Shown piece after piece: positions 21,156 to 31,279 of a stretch of 64,000 nucleotides of DNA. The notes beneath the pieces were generated by a model. It made no database searches and was not told the origin of the DNA. It saw only the letters and a list, made by a program, of their open reading frames with translations. Origin of the DNA: Coccinella septempunctata (Eukaryota > Arthropoda > Insecta > Coleoptera > Coccinellidae); NCBI RefSeq assembly GCF_907165205.1, contig NC_058191.1, forward strand, positions 19,284,501 through 19,348,500, given 5' to 3'. Position 1 is the stretch's first letter. The number at the start of each line of letters is the position of its first letter. The translations under genes and the position numbers were made by a program.

Positions 21156-22037
21156 TTACCTAAAGCACTGGCTTGGACTTTCAGGCCTCTTTTTATGCTC
21201 AACCACAATACAGAGGTTGTAGAGTCGCTTCACTTCGAATATTTCCTTTTTCTGGGTTTTAACCAGGTAGAGAGGTATTTGTTTCTTTGTCTTGTTCGAT
21301 GTCATTCTGGACACCTCAGCGTCTGTTATTCCCTGGAATATCAGGTCGTCCTTAATCAACGCAAGATCAGCGTCGATTGGTAAATGCCTAATAACGGCAT
21401 ATATCTTCTTCTCCTCCTCCATTTGGTAGGTAAAAAATTCTTTACCATGCTGCTCGAAGAATGTAGTGATTTTTCTAAAATCATCTACGGTTGACGCGAT
21501 GATTTTTATACCGTCTTTAACTGTAGTTGCACGGTTGTAATTTATCCTTTTTGTGTAGAGAGCTTTAGATATCTCTACCCAATCTGAGGTGCCCATCATC
21601 GTGATGGGTGGAATTTTATCTCTTTTAGGCACTTCCGTTGCCTTCTTGACAGTCTCCTCATCAGAAGAGGAGCTTTCTTTTCGCGCGCGTTTAGTTGGGG
21701 GCGCGTTTGGGGCCTTCGCGACCTGCGTTGAATCATTTTTCCTTGTTTCGGGTTGTGAAACAATTCCTATAAGGGAATTATTCTTGGAACCCGCTACCGG
21801 CTTTGTGATTGCGGCGTAAGTGGGAGATTTTGTCATATTATTGCGGGTCATTTCCTCCCTCAATAGGCGCATCTCACCGACCAACTGTGACACAGTTTCA
21901 GTCAGTTTGACTATTTGAGCTTTCAACTGCCCATTTTCTTCTCTGAGCTTTACAAGCTCCTCCTGTTCGCCTTCGCTGAACTCTTCAGCATCGGTCGCTT
22001 CCATGTAGGAGCCCTCATTATCTGAGGTTTCCGACAT
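21156..22037 (-). pseudogene. Jockey-like ORF1, truncated before the zinc knuckles
   Basis: ATG at 22037 (MSETSDNEGSYMEATDAEEF), a coiled coil (VKLREENGQLKAQIVKLTET), a Ser-rich basic linker with TKRARKESSSSDEE, then an RRM-like block (NYNRATTVKDGIKIIASTVD, YAVIRHLPIDADLALIKDDL). It ends SPSQCFR-stop. Copy B continues from the same point through C-x2-C zinc knuckles, so here a deletion runs from the first knuckle into the start of ORF2. ORF1 and ORF2 are in the same frame, separated by one TAA. It normally acts as the RNA-binding chaperone. Confidence 0.85.
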
Positions 22038-22152
22038 GGTTTTATAATCAAAAATCTCAAAATATCAAATAATTTGAAAATAATAAAATATTCAGAAATC
22101 TTCACTAAAATAGTCTAATATAAAACTATGGTATAAAGCCGAATGTTTTATA

Positions 22153-22481
22153 CGCTATGATAAAAATCAGAAAAGAGATACGAAAAATAAGCTCACCTGA
22201 TGTTTTCTGCAGTACCAACGAGAAAATAAAAAAATTCTCTGGACACTTAGGATGAACACCAACTTTGAAAATTTTAACGAATTAAAATTCCGATAACAAA
22301 TATAGAACCTACACAACTTCACAGACGGAATCAAATATTCCGTAGCTTGGTTAGTGGGCACTTTCACCTCCGCTTTCTCTTTTACGGCACTGTGACACTT
22401 CGACTTTCTCGTCCGCTTTCTCTTTTATAGCACTAGGAGCACTGTAGCACGTCTTCTCTTGTCAAGCGAGTGACTCGGAAT
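22153..22481 (-). promoter_or_regulatory. Jockey-like 5' UTR block (copy A)
   Basis: About 330 bp nearly identical to 35473-35802 of copy B. It contains two related blocks rich in CGCTTTCTCTTTTA and its neighbours. Since Jockey elements carry internal promoters at their 5' end, this block is the likely promoter; no specific initiator is assigned. Confidence 0.45.
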
Positions 22482-22905
22482 GTTTAATTGCGTCGATTCG
22501 GGCCGTTGGTATTAGTTCATTTTTCAGAATTACGCGGTACTGGTCTGCCACTCGTTGTTCAGTGACATTGAGATTTGGGTAGGCGTTGCAGAATTCCTCA
22601 TGGAGCTTTTTCCTAAAGTTGTTCGTGTTCTGCCCTAGTCCCGCGATGGAGTTATATATGCGCACAATAGTTTCATTCTAGACGTTGTCCACTTCATGCT
22701 TCACTAACCCCGCTTGGGTGAGCACTGGCTGAATATCCTGCGCAGCACCTTCTCTCGTTGGTTGCTGTTGTTGCTTTGGAGCTGTAGCTTCTTTTGCAGC
22801 AGGAGCCCGCTTCCTCAACATCCTGCCACCGACGTCCCGCATGCTGTCGTTACGATGGCTACCCGGCAGGCCATCTACCAGATAGCTGCCAGGCAGGCCA
22901 GACAT
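22482..22905 (-). pseudogene. Dong/R4-like ORF, N-terminal part
   Basis: ATG at 22905 sits at the junction with a (TAA)n tract. The frame reads MSGLPGSYLVDGLPGSHRND, a Gln/Pro-rich linker, then after an in-frame TAG (22678-22680) RIYNSIAGLGQNTNNFRKKL and VTEQRVADQYRVILKNELIP. This second part has the same layout as the Myb-like region of the R4-type protein at 56504 (RAHYIASELAQ...RVRWIIDN). Dong elements are known to insert in TAA repeats, which matches the flank. The copy is broken by Jockey A at a 13-bp target duplication. Confidence 0.65.
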
Positions 22906-22921
22906 TATTATTATTATTATT
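22904..22921. repeat. (TTA/TAA)n microsatellite
   Basis: Six TTA units on the plus strand, directly at the 5' end of the Dong-like fragment. Consistent with the known target preference of Dong. Confidence 0.9.
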
Positions 22922-23149
22922 ACAAAGGGAAAAGAGTTCAGGCAGTTTTGGAGAAAAAGAACTTTACTTCATATAATCATATCTGAATAATTCAGAAAAT
23001 AGTTTTGTGCCCACTTAAATCAACAGTACCTACTATTATTCCTCGATATCAGGATTTGCGACCTGCTTTAGGTGATAAGAAAATGACATTCTATTACAGA
23101 GAATTATTCGCATACCTCTCCATAGATGGCTACGCGGGATCAAAAAATT
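22922..23149. other. Nothing recognised
   Basis: Short AT-rich stretch between the (TAA)n tract and the next repeat. Confidence 0.4.
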
Positions 23150-23470
23150 AACGGCACCAATAGGCACTAATTAGGCACTAATTATTGAAACAAAAATTTT
23201 CACGAAATTCCAATATGTTGGTTCTGAGCGTGAAGTCAGCCTCAAAGGAAATAATCTGTGATATTACGAAAACCGCTAATTTTTTTCCATTGGTTCCAGA
23301 AGCACTAATAGGCACTAATTGAGCACTAAATATTAGTATACTAATTTCATTGTAATTTGAAATTGTTGGTGCTGAGCGTGAAGTCAGCACCAAGAACTTG
23401 AATTATCAATTTCCCAAAAATGACAATGGTGCTGTCAAAAATTTATACGACAATAATAGGCACTAAATAT
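23150..23470. repeat. About 148-bp tandem units with GGCACTAATT motifs
   Basis: AGGCACTAATT-type motifs cluster at about 23158-23180, 23296-23325 and 23446-23468. GTTGGTKCTGAGCGTGAAGTC blocks at about 23215 and 23364 are 149 bp apart. Each unit opens ACGGCACCAAT or a close variant, and the layout (several GGCAC/AGCAC motifs, then KCTGAGC or GCTGGGC) parallels the 134-bp units at 3900-4530. Confidence 0.6.
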
Positions 23471-24072
23471 TTGACATAGTTTCAGAATTTGTGCCTTCAA
23501 CTTTTCGCTAACTTCACGGACCCCTACATAATTTCTTAATAAGAAAAAAATCTGACGATGGATTTATTGAACTTTTAGCTCCAGTAGGACCAGAACCTGG
23601 CGCTTTTCAGAATTTCGCAAATGATCCAAGGAGAGCATCAAGATTGGCATTCTATGTATCAATTTGTTACTTTGTTACAGAAAGATGATAAATTAGACTT
23701 TCATATACTTTTTCGTTTGTATGGAAATAATAATACGTAATCTCGAAAAATCATACATTATTTCACTCACCCTCTTCACAATTTTTTTTCCGATTTCTTC
23801 CCAAATCTTATCTTTTTTCCGAATATTTTTGTAATCCCCATGAAAAAGATCATATAAGATAGGGAGCCTCCGAACTAACTCAATAATCTTTTTCATTTCA
23901 AAGCTCAGACATGTGAATTCAGTGAATAGACTGATAAAAAACGCATCTGAATGCGAACTGAGCTTCCGCGCGGAAAAATACGCAGACAAATCGCAATGTA
24001 GACGATAAAAATCGTACTAGTCTGAACTTGTCTACTGAGCGACGTAGAAAAAATATTATTATTATTACTAGC
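23471..24072. other. Nothing recognised
   Basis: Contains a minus-strand open frame of 98 codons (23693-23989) with no recognisable domain and a short ATT repeat near 24055. Confidence 0.35.
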
Positions 24073-24404
24073 ATGGCCAGGAGATCCACCTTGTAGGTAG
24101 ATTCACCTTTACTGGCAGATTCGCCTTTCGTCCGTAGCTCGGGCCTACGGCCCTCGCGATACGCATTTGTGCGTAGCTCGATTCCCCTTTTATAAATATC
24201 TAGGCCAAAAACGTTTTTTTAAAAGCCCGATCGATTTAAGGCACCTCGTTCTGTGATCGCTGCCAAGATAATTCCGTCAAAACTGACGTTAACCTTTAAA
24301 TCACACTCTGACATCGATTGTCAAAGTGCACTTACACTCAATTTTCTATGATAATCAATAGAAAATAATTTAATTTTGTGGAATGTCACTCGGTTTTTAA
24401 TAGA

Positions 24405-24820
24405 CGTCAAAAATTTTCAAATTTCTTACGCTTTTTTAGGTAATTTCGTTCGGGCTCCGGGAAAGAGAACAGGCCTATTTTAATTTCGGGTCCTTCGAGC
24501 TTAGTTCGACAGCCATCCCGGCTCTCGAGCTACCGCGGATCTCTCAAGCTAATCAAATCAGTTTGGTACCTTTACGCGAAAATCGTGAATTTCGCGATTT
24601 TCTCACGCAATTTTCGGACACTTTTAGACGGGGTAAAAATACGATCTTGGCACTTTCGGAATGCTCGATTCTTCCTCTAGATATTTACACCCAGAATGTC
24701 CACGCGTCGCGCCTTCGGCGCTCGCCATTTCAAATTTCCCATACCCTTCCCCGACACTTTCAACATGGCAAAAAATTTGATACGATTCAGTGATCATTTT
24801 TATCAGCGTTATTATATTGA
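24405..24820 (+). repeat. Dispersed repeat, copy 1
   Basis: About 415 bp, highly similar to 27958-28372 in the same orientation. It begins with CGTCAAAAATTTTC and ends after CAGTGATCATTTTTATC. Non-coding and of unknown class. Both copies end at the same point, suggesting a defined 3' terminus. Confidence 0.85.
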
Positions 24821-24901
24821 CTAGTATAGCCAGGAGATCTACCTTTTTTGGCAGATCAGTATAGCCAGGAGATCCACCTTGTATGTAGATTCGCCTTTTG
24901 T

Positions 24902-25050
24902 CCGTAGCTCGGGCCTACGGCCCTCGTGATACGCCTTCCGCCGTAGCTCGGGCCTACGGCCCACGCGATTCGCCTTTCGTCAGTAGCTCGGGCCTTCGGC
25001 CCTCGCCTTTCACCTTTCGACCGTAGCTCGGGCCTACGGCCCTCGCACTT
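24902..25050. repeat. 40-bp GC-rich minisatellite (about 4 units)
   Basis: Units CNGTAGCTCGGGCCTWCGGC begin at 24902, 24941, 24981 and 25021. A single further unit lies at 24132. The core GGGCCTACGGCCC is nearly self-complementary. Confidence 0.85.
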
Positions 25051-25129
25051 AATGATACGCGAATACTATACAATACTGAGTATCACACATAACTCACAGC
25101 GTTCGATATATACAGGCATTGTCGCAAAT

Positions 25130-26170
25130 TTCACGAAAGAATACAAATAATCTCATACACTGCTTAAAAATTGGCAAAAATCAGTTATATTCAGTTGGAC
25201 AGAAGCCTTATAACGGAGATTCCATGCATTCAGTTCATCTTGAATAGAAACTTACAAAGTTCTTTCTTTACGATGAAACAAAAAACTAAGTTGAAATGAG
25301 AATAACTGGTCAAAAGTCTATAAAAGTAGAAATTTAACGCAAAAAAAACACCCTGTTATTGTATTCCAATAATCATTATATCATTCCACTCAAATAAGTT
25401 ATTCGAAAACATTTTTCCTTCCATCTGGAATGATTAAATACAATAATCCTCGTACAATAATCAAAAAGCTTAAAAATTGGCCGAAATATGTTATATGGAA
25501 TGGGAAAAAAGCCTAATTATAAAAATTTCAAGCATCATAATATTTAATTCAATCTACAAAATCCTTTCATCTACGATAAGAAAAAAAAAACTAACCTCAA
25601 ATGACAAAAACTTGGCGAAAGTCTTTACATATATAGATTTTTCACGTTAAAACCTACTCATAGATTGTGTTTCAATATTCTTTTTATCATCCCAATAAGC
25701 ATTTTATTATTCCACTTGAATGAGTTATTTGAAAACATTTCTCCTATTATCTGGAATGAGTAAATATAATAATCCTTGTACACTAATCAAAAAGCTTAAA
25801 AATTGGCCATAATCTGTCATATGGAATTGAAAAGAAGCCTTATTATGAAGATTTCAAGTATTATAACATTTCATTCAGTTTATTTTGAACAAAAACCTAC
25901 AGAGTCCCTCTCTCTACGATAAGAGTAACAATCTTACCTTAAATGAGAAAACTTGACAAATGTCTATAAATATAGAATTTTAACGCAAAAACTCACTCAT
26001 AGATTGTGTTTCAATAATCATTATATCATTCCAAATGAATAACTTATCTCAAAACATTTTTCCATAGATCTAGACTAAGAAAATCATCTCCGTACACTAC
26101 CCGATTGCATGAAAGTTGTCAGAAATCTGTTGTATTCAGTTGAAAAAAAGCGAAATAGATCATTTACTTC
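25130..26170. repeat. About 315-bp diverged tandem array (3-4 units)
   Basis: AAAAATTGGC-type blocks recur at about 25168, 25470 and 25796, with a weaker one at about 26112. Conserved later blocks include CTACGATAAGA, a run ending in TTTAACGC, and TTCAATAATCATTATATCATTCC-like segments. Units are 70-85 percent alike by eye. Non-coding. Confidence 0.75.
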
Positions 26171-26440
26171 ACATAGAAACTATCCTGAATGAATTGCTTT
26201 ATAAACTTACTCTGAACTACCTCTTTTTTACCAAATAACACTGTCCGAGAAATGATATTATACATTTCTTGATCTGATAAATTTATATGTGCCTGAAAAT
26301 AAATTTCAATTATGAAATATAGAATCTCCTGGTCGATTTTCTGTGCAGACTCACCCCCAAGAACCGTTTGTTATCTAGAAATTCTTATGTTCATACACCA
26401 AGAATAAGGAAGTTTCTCATTCTATGAGTTTGCATGTAAT
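26150..26440 (+). repeat. Duplicated segment, copy 1
   Basis: Resembles 27060-27370: shared blocks include TTTATATGTGCCTGAAAA, the CCAAGAAC block and the preceding CGAGARATGATATT. The two copies are separated by a CR1-like insertion. Confidence 0.65.
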
Positions 26441-26454
26441 TTAATCTGAAATCC

Positions 26455-27045
26455 ATTATTTATTTATTTATTTATTTATTTCTCAAACAGATTACAAATC
26501 TTTTTACATGAGAAACACAAAGACTACACTCAAAATATATCGAAGCATTGAAGAAATAAACCTTATATTATTATTTTACAACTAAATCAAATTAAGGAAA
26601 AAAAAGTCAGATTACAAATTTAACTCAATCAATATATTCTTGTTCGAAATACGAATGCAAGCCGTTGTAAAATGCCTTAGGAGGTTGGTAAAAGCTAAGA
26701 TCAGACATACAGAGGACTTGGTTTGTTATCTTTAACATTTTCACAACTGGTGAATAGTAATTGAAAGCTACTGTTGGGGGCATATCGAAGAAGGTATTCA
26801 GTCTAGTGGTGCGGGGAGGAATTCTTACATGCATTAGATTTCTCAGGTGTGGTGTTCTGTAGTGATGGTTAAAAATCTTATAACACGTCTTCACTGTGTC
26901 GTGAAGTCGTCTGGTCTCCAGTGATGGTATCCCAAACTCCCTTCTAAGTCGGGCTGATCTCACCGTATTTTAATCCGGATACGTCTTATATTTTTTATAA
27001 TATAAAAACCTCAAAAATTTGTTTTGGACCTTTTCTAGTGTTGAC
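26455..27045 (-). mobile_element. CR1-like 3' fragment
   Basis: Minus-strand, 5'-truncated. The plus-strand (TTTA)n at about 26455-26480 is the complement of an AATA tail like that of the element at 13.7-17.8 kb. The coding remains cover the ORF2 C-terminus. Confidence 0.75.
26625..27045 (-). pseudogene. CR1-like ORF2 C-terminal fragment
   Basis: Upstream codons read EKVQNKFLRFLYY, the conserved post-RT block, then a stop and the frame 26963-26625 with FGIPSLETRRLHDTVKTCYK and FNYYSPVVKMLK. Both halves match the C-terminal order of the CR1-like ORF2 at 17200-17595, though as a different family. No catalytic domain remains. Confidence 0.7.
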
Positions 27046-27059
27046 TTGTACAATATAGG

Positions 27060-27370
27060 TGAATTATGTAAACTTGACAAATGGATCATATACTTCAAAT
27101 ACAAACTCTTCTGAACCAATTGCTCAGAAGATTACCCCTGAAGAAGCTTTTTTTATTTAAAATGAGACTTCCCGAGAGATGATATTTGACATTTATGAAT
27201 TTCATACATTTCTTGATATGATAAATTTATATGTGCCTGAAAAATAAGTATTATTAGTGACAAAATAAACTATCAGTTATTACATCCGATTTTGATACAG
27301 ATTCACGTCCAAGAACTTTCTTTCATATCTCCTCAATAATAACCTAACTTTCCGATTATGGGAAAAAATT
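27060..27370 (+). repeat. Duplicated segment, copy 2
   Basis: Partner of 26150-26440, with the same order of blocks. Confidence 0.65.
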
Positions 27371-27957
27371 CAATTGTGATGTGAGCTCCGAAGTGCTATC
27401 GTACAGAGAGAAATGTAGTAAATATATCCTATGATATATCCTTTAATTTCAATAATAATTAAATAAACCTTAAAAATTTGCATCAATTTTTTCACGGTCT
27501 GTCAACAGTAAAATGAAACTGGCCTAAGGCTCCCTCAACACTGTTACCAAAATGACAGAAAAACACGTTAAAGGAATTGAAAAATTATGGAAATTTTAAA
27601 ATTTTAATTTATTTTTAGCTGCATAGTGACCTCAACATTCCTAATATAAATTTATTTTAGCAATTTCAACGCTAAAAATCACGAAATTACTGAAAATATT
27701 CAGGGCCAAAACGAAGGTTATGAACGGTGCTTAACTGAGGTGGTTTCGTAATATCGAAAATTGCAAACTTACCTGTACATATTGAGCCGAAATATGGGTA
27801 CCTGGAGATGATTCTCTAGCATTAATCTTCCCTATTTTGGCATTATTCATATAATATTCGACTCCAGTTTCCGAAAACTGCAAAAACCCCTTCCGAAACG
27901 TCAGACGTGATCGAAATTACCTCTATGCTCTTGGAAATTAATTTATCAAATTCTCGT
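27371..27957. other. Nothing recognised
   Basis: AT-rich, without coding signal or repeats that I can see. Confidence 0.4.
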
Positions 27958-28372
27958 AGACGTCAAAAATTTTCGAAATTCTTACGCTTTTTTAGGTAAT
28001 ATCGTTCGGGCTCCGGAAAAAAAAACAGGCCTATTTTAATTTCGGGTTCTTCGAGCTTAGTTCGACACCCATCCCGGCTCTCGAGCTACCGCGGATCTCT
28101 CAAGCAAATCAAATCAGTTTGGTACCTTTTCGCGAAAATCGTGAATTTCGCGATTTTTTCACGCAATTTTCGGACACTTTTAGACGGGGTAAAAATACGA
28201 TCTAGACATTTTCGGAGAGCTCGATTCTTCTTCTAGCGTTCCATGTACCGCTCTACCCGGCCACGCGCCTTCGGCGCTCACCATTTCAAATTTCCCATAC
28301 CCTCCCCCAACACTTCAACATGGCAAAAAATTTGATACGATTCAGTGATCATTTTTATCAACGTTATATTAT
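27958..28372 (+). repeat. Dispersed repeat, copy 2
   Basis: Second copy of 24405-24820, with scattered substitutions. Flanked downstream by TATTATTAATAAAGG. Confidence 0.85.
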
Positions 28373-28753
28373 TAATAAAGGAAACAGAGAAGAGGCCGTA
28401 GCCTATAAATCTCATACAAAATGTTGCGGATCAGATGCGCTACGAATATTCGCAAGTGGTGCGTTTTTCGGCGTTGGTTTGTGGGAGCCTTAAAGGTCCT
28501 CAAGCAGAAATTGCATGTAAAAAGGAGCAATTTGAATTTAATCTTATTGCTTAGATATTTTTTAGAAAAACAGATGAACCACACATTGAAAATCTTAAAA
28601 AGTATGAGATATAAAATGCTCAATGCGTCGATTATTTAATGGCCTCATCTTCATCACTACTTGCACCGTGAAATACTTCATCCTCATCTACGAGGGATGT
28701 TACCAAAGTACTGGTTATTGTACTATAATCAAATGACTAAGAACTTATAGTCC
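28373..28753. other. Nothing recognised
   Basis: Short open frames on both strands (28372-28639) lack motifs. The segment CGTTTTTCGGCGTTGG is not assigned. Confidence 0.35.
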
Positions 28754-30006
28754 AAGATCCCAGAGCGACCAGACATAACTTATTTTCACACAGATGAAAC
28801 TCTAGGATCTCAGTAGATTTTCATGTGCTTTGAATACCTGCGAACTTGTGTAGCTTGCCTAGTGACACCTGGGCAGATACCAGGTGGCAAAGGTGTCTAA
28901 AAATAAGTGTTACTTTACTTATTTTCACATGGCTGATTTTTATATATGTTTTAAAGAATATCATTCTGAAGTTATATTATAAGTGCATGACACATCCCAT
29001 GGGCCAAAACTCTTGCCAGACACTTTGAAGATGCACAAACAATATATGAACTTTACTTATTTTCACATGGCTGATTTTTATATATGTTTTAAAGAATATT
29101 ATTCTGAAGTTATATTATAAGTGCCAGACACTTCCCATGGGCCAAAACTCTTGCCAGACGCTTTGAAGATGCACAAAAAATGAATGAACTTTACTTATTT
29201 TCACATGTATGATGTTATAAAATATGCCATTGAAGTATAGCTCCATAGTTGGGTTGTAATATTCGGATTGAAAGAATTTTCTTTCGATTATTTGATTTTT
29301 GGCAGATTTTACAAGGAAGAAGAGACGTTTAGAGAATCCGAAATCAAACTATTTCCTATATAAAATTGGAAGTTTCATTAAAATTTAATAAAATACATGT
29401 TCGTTTTCCCTGAAGGCCTTCAATAATCAAGTATTATATTCTCGATGGACATTAAAAATTTTGCAAAATTTGTGTTCAACATACATTTCAGCCAAGGTAG
29501 GAGGACGAAGAGTAGGATCAATTCAGTACACTAAGAATTTTGACACAAAAATAATTGTACTACAACTCTCATTTTATTCACTTCTACTATTACCACTTGA
29601 AGATTGTTTAACAAAGAAAAGCTCAGCAGTTGAAGTGGATGGAGTGAAGGGATTCACCTATACTTCATGTCATATTTTATAACATCATACATGTGAAAAT
29701 AAGTAAAGTTCATTTATTTTTTGTGCATCTTCAAAGTGTCTGGCAAGAGTTTTGGCCCATGGGAAGTGTCTGGCACTTATAATATAACTTCAGAATGATA
29801 TTCTTTAAAACATATATAAAAATCAGCCATGTGAAAATAAGTTAGGTAACACTTATTTTCAGTCACCTTTGCCACCTGGTATCTGCCCAGGTGTCACAAG
29901 GCAAGTTACACAAGTTCGCAGGTATTCAAAGCACATGAGAATCTACTGAGATCCTAAAGTTTCATTTGTGTGAAAATAAGTTATGTCTGGTCGCTCTGGG
30001 ATCTTA
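28754..30006. mobile_element. Inverted-repeat element with recurrent ACTTATTTTCACA motif
   Basis: Terminal arms of roughly 300-450 bp: the left end AGATCCCAGAGCGACCAGAC (28755) is matched by its complement ending at 30005. The left arm holds a direct duplication of about 137 bp (28917 and 29054). ACTTATTTTCACA or its complement occurs about seven times (28778, 28917, 29054, 29191, 29693, 29843, 29969). No transposase is visible in the 480-bp interior. Likely a non-autonomous DNA transposon; superfamily unknown. Confidence 0.75.
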
Positions 30007-30066
30007 CTCTATTACAGGCAATTTTAGTGGTACTAGACAAGTTTTGACATGTTTATGCAGTTATCA

Positions 30067-30300
30067 AGTGCAATATTATTCAGTTGTATTGTGATGATTT
30101 CTTTGGGTGGGAAGGATCGATTGAAACAAGAACACTCTGCTTCTAAGCTTATGTTTCGCTTTCATTTAAAAGGATATTCAGGGCTTCAGCGCTTTTGGAT
30201 AAGAGCGAAACGTCACCTCAGAAGCGAAGAGTGTTCTTGTTTCAATCGATCCTTCACACCCAATACAATACATCAAAATACAACTGAATAATATTGCACT
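30067..30300. mobile_element. 234-bp inverted-repeat MITE
   Basis: Arms of about 85 bp, from AGTGCAATATTATTCAG at 30067 to its complement ending at 30300. The loop contains AGAGCGAAACGTC, reminiscent of the GAAACGTC end of PLE hammerheads, but the other core box is missing. Confidence 0.8.
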
Positions 30301-30786
30301 AATCACAATAGATATATACTAGGATCATTCAATACATTCTGATTATTCAGTTGTTTGACTGATATAAACGCGTTTTCATAGAGCTGTTTTTGTAACCATG
30401 AAAGTGTCAGCAAAATCTCAAGGTAAGATTTTATTTTTGTGAAAAGTAGATGTATAAGTATGGGAAACTATACAGCGTCTGGAAGAAGTATTTGGTGAGT
30501 CTGCAGAATCGTAAATTACTGTTTATCGGTGACTTCAGAGAAGACACATCTTGAAGTGATATATAACAGCTCGATAATACAGAGTGGTAGGGCTACCTCA
30601 GGGGGAAATATATTTAAATTATACTGTGATTGCTTTGCCATTTTGATTCCGTAATACTTTGACTGGCGGTTTGTAGCTTATATTATTTTAACTCCTGACT
30701 TTGATCTAATTTTATAATTTCTTGACTTTTGATATTTTTAAGTTGTCATGTTTAGTGGATTTTGATGAGTTGTAACTGCCAAGACC
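30301..30786. other. Nothing recognised
   Basis: AT-rich. A short ATG-led frame at 30398 runs into CAAGGTAAGATT, which looks like a splice donor. It is too short to support as an exon. Confidence 0.3.
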
Positions 30787-31019
30787 ATTTATTTATTTAT
30801 TTATTTATTTATTTCACATTGGAATACATACAGGCATTCGCCCAGAAACAGTATTCACATATATACAAACCATTTCAAACAAGAGGCAATTCCTAAATCA
30901 TACATGCACAAAATAACAAAAACCTACCATCTAAGGCAAAAATAACATAAAAAAATAAAATAAAATACCAACCCGAAAAAAATGAACAAAACAGGCTTAC
31001 ATTAAATCATAAAATTATC
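30787..31019 (-). mobile_element. CR1-like 3' UTR remnant
   Basis: Starts with (TTTA)n at 30787-30812, the complement of an AATA tail, followed by non-coding sequence up to Jockey copy B, which has inserted here. Only the tail supports the assignment. Confidence 0.4.
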
Positions 31020-31279
31020 TTTTTTTTTTTTTTTGGTGTAGCAGGGGGAAAATCTGCAAAACAGACGAACACACCCTCTGCTGAGGGGGAACAGTGTGGG
31101 GATTCTCACTCTCTGAGCTCGAGACCCACTAAAAACCCTTAACTGCTTCATAGGTTCCGGGCATTTTGCCTATTAACCAGTTGACTCTTATGGTTTCTGG
31201 ACTCTCACACGATCATAGTCGTGTTGATAGTTGTATGCTGCCTATAGCTTTTATAGGTTAAGCTCTTCTTTGGTTACAT

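Larger units (their letters stand above)
18244..22481 (-). mobile_element. Jockey-like element copy A
   Basis: Flanked by a perfect 13-bp direct repeat, GTTTAATTGCGTC, at 18231-18243 and 22482-22494. It starts (plus strand) with the complement of a poly(A) tail at 18244-18259, then the 3' UTR, ORF2, ORF1 and a 5' UTR of about 440 bp. The 3' UTR and the outer 5' UTR are almost the same as in copy B, while the proteins are clearly diverged. An internal deletion joins ORF1 to ORF2, so the copy is defective. Confidence 0.9.
24073..25060. repeat. Composite repeat with CCAGGAGATC blocks
   Basis: AGCCAGGAGATC (or variant) opens blocks at about 24075, 24832 and 24873. Each is followed by TAGATTCRCCTTT-type sequence and CCGTAGCTCGGGCC. 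Locally GC-rich against an AT-rich background. No coding sequence. Confidence 0.6.

Noticed and set aside
24073..28372. Helitron assignment of the dispersed repeat
   Set aside because: A shared 3' limit is seen, but no CTRR end with a hairpin or 5' TC could be fixed, so the class was left open.
30185..30220. Hammerhead in the loop of the 234-bp MITE
   Set aside because: GAAACGTC is present but the CTGANGA box is missing.
30398..30425. Tiny ATG-led exon (MKVSAKSQ) followed by GTAAGATT
   Set aside because: Eight codons and a donor consensus are too little evidence.
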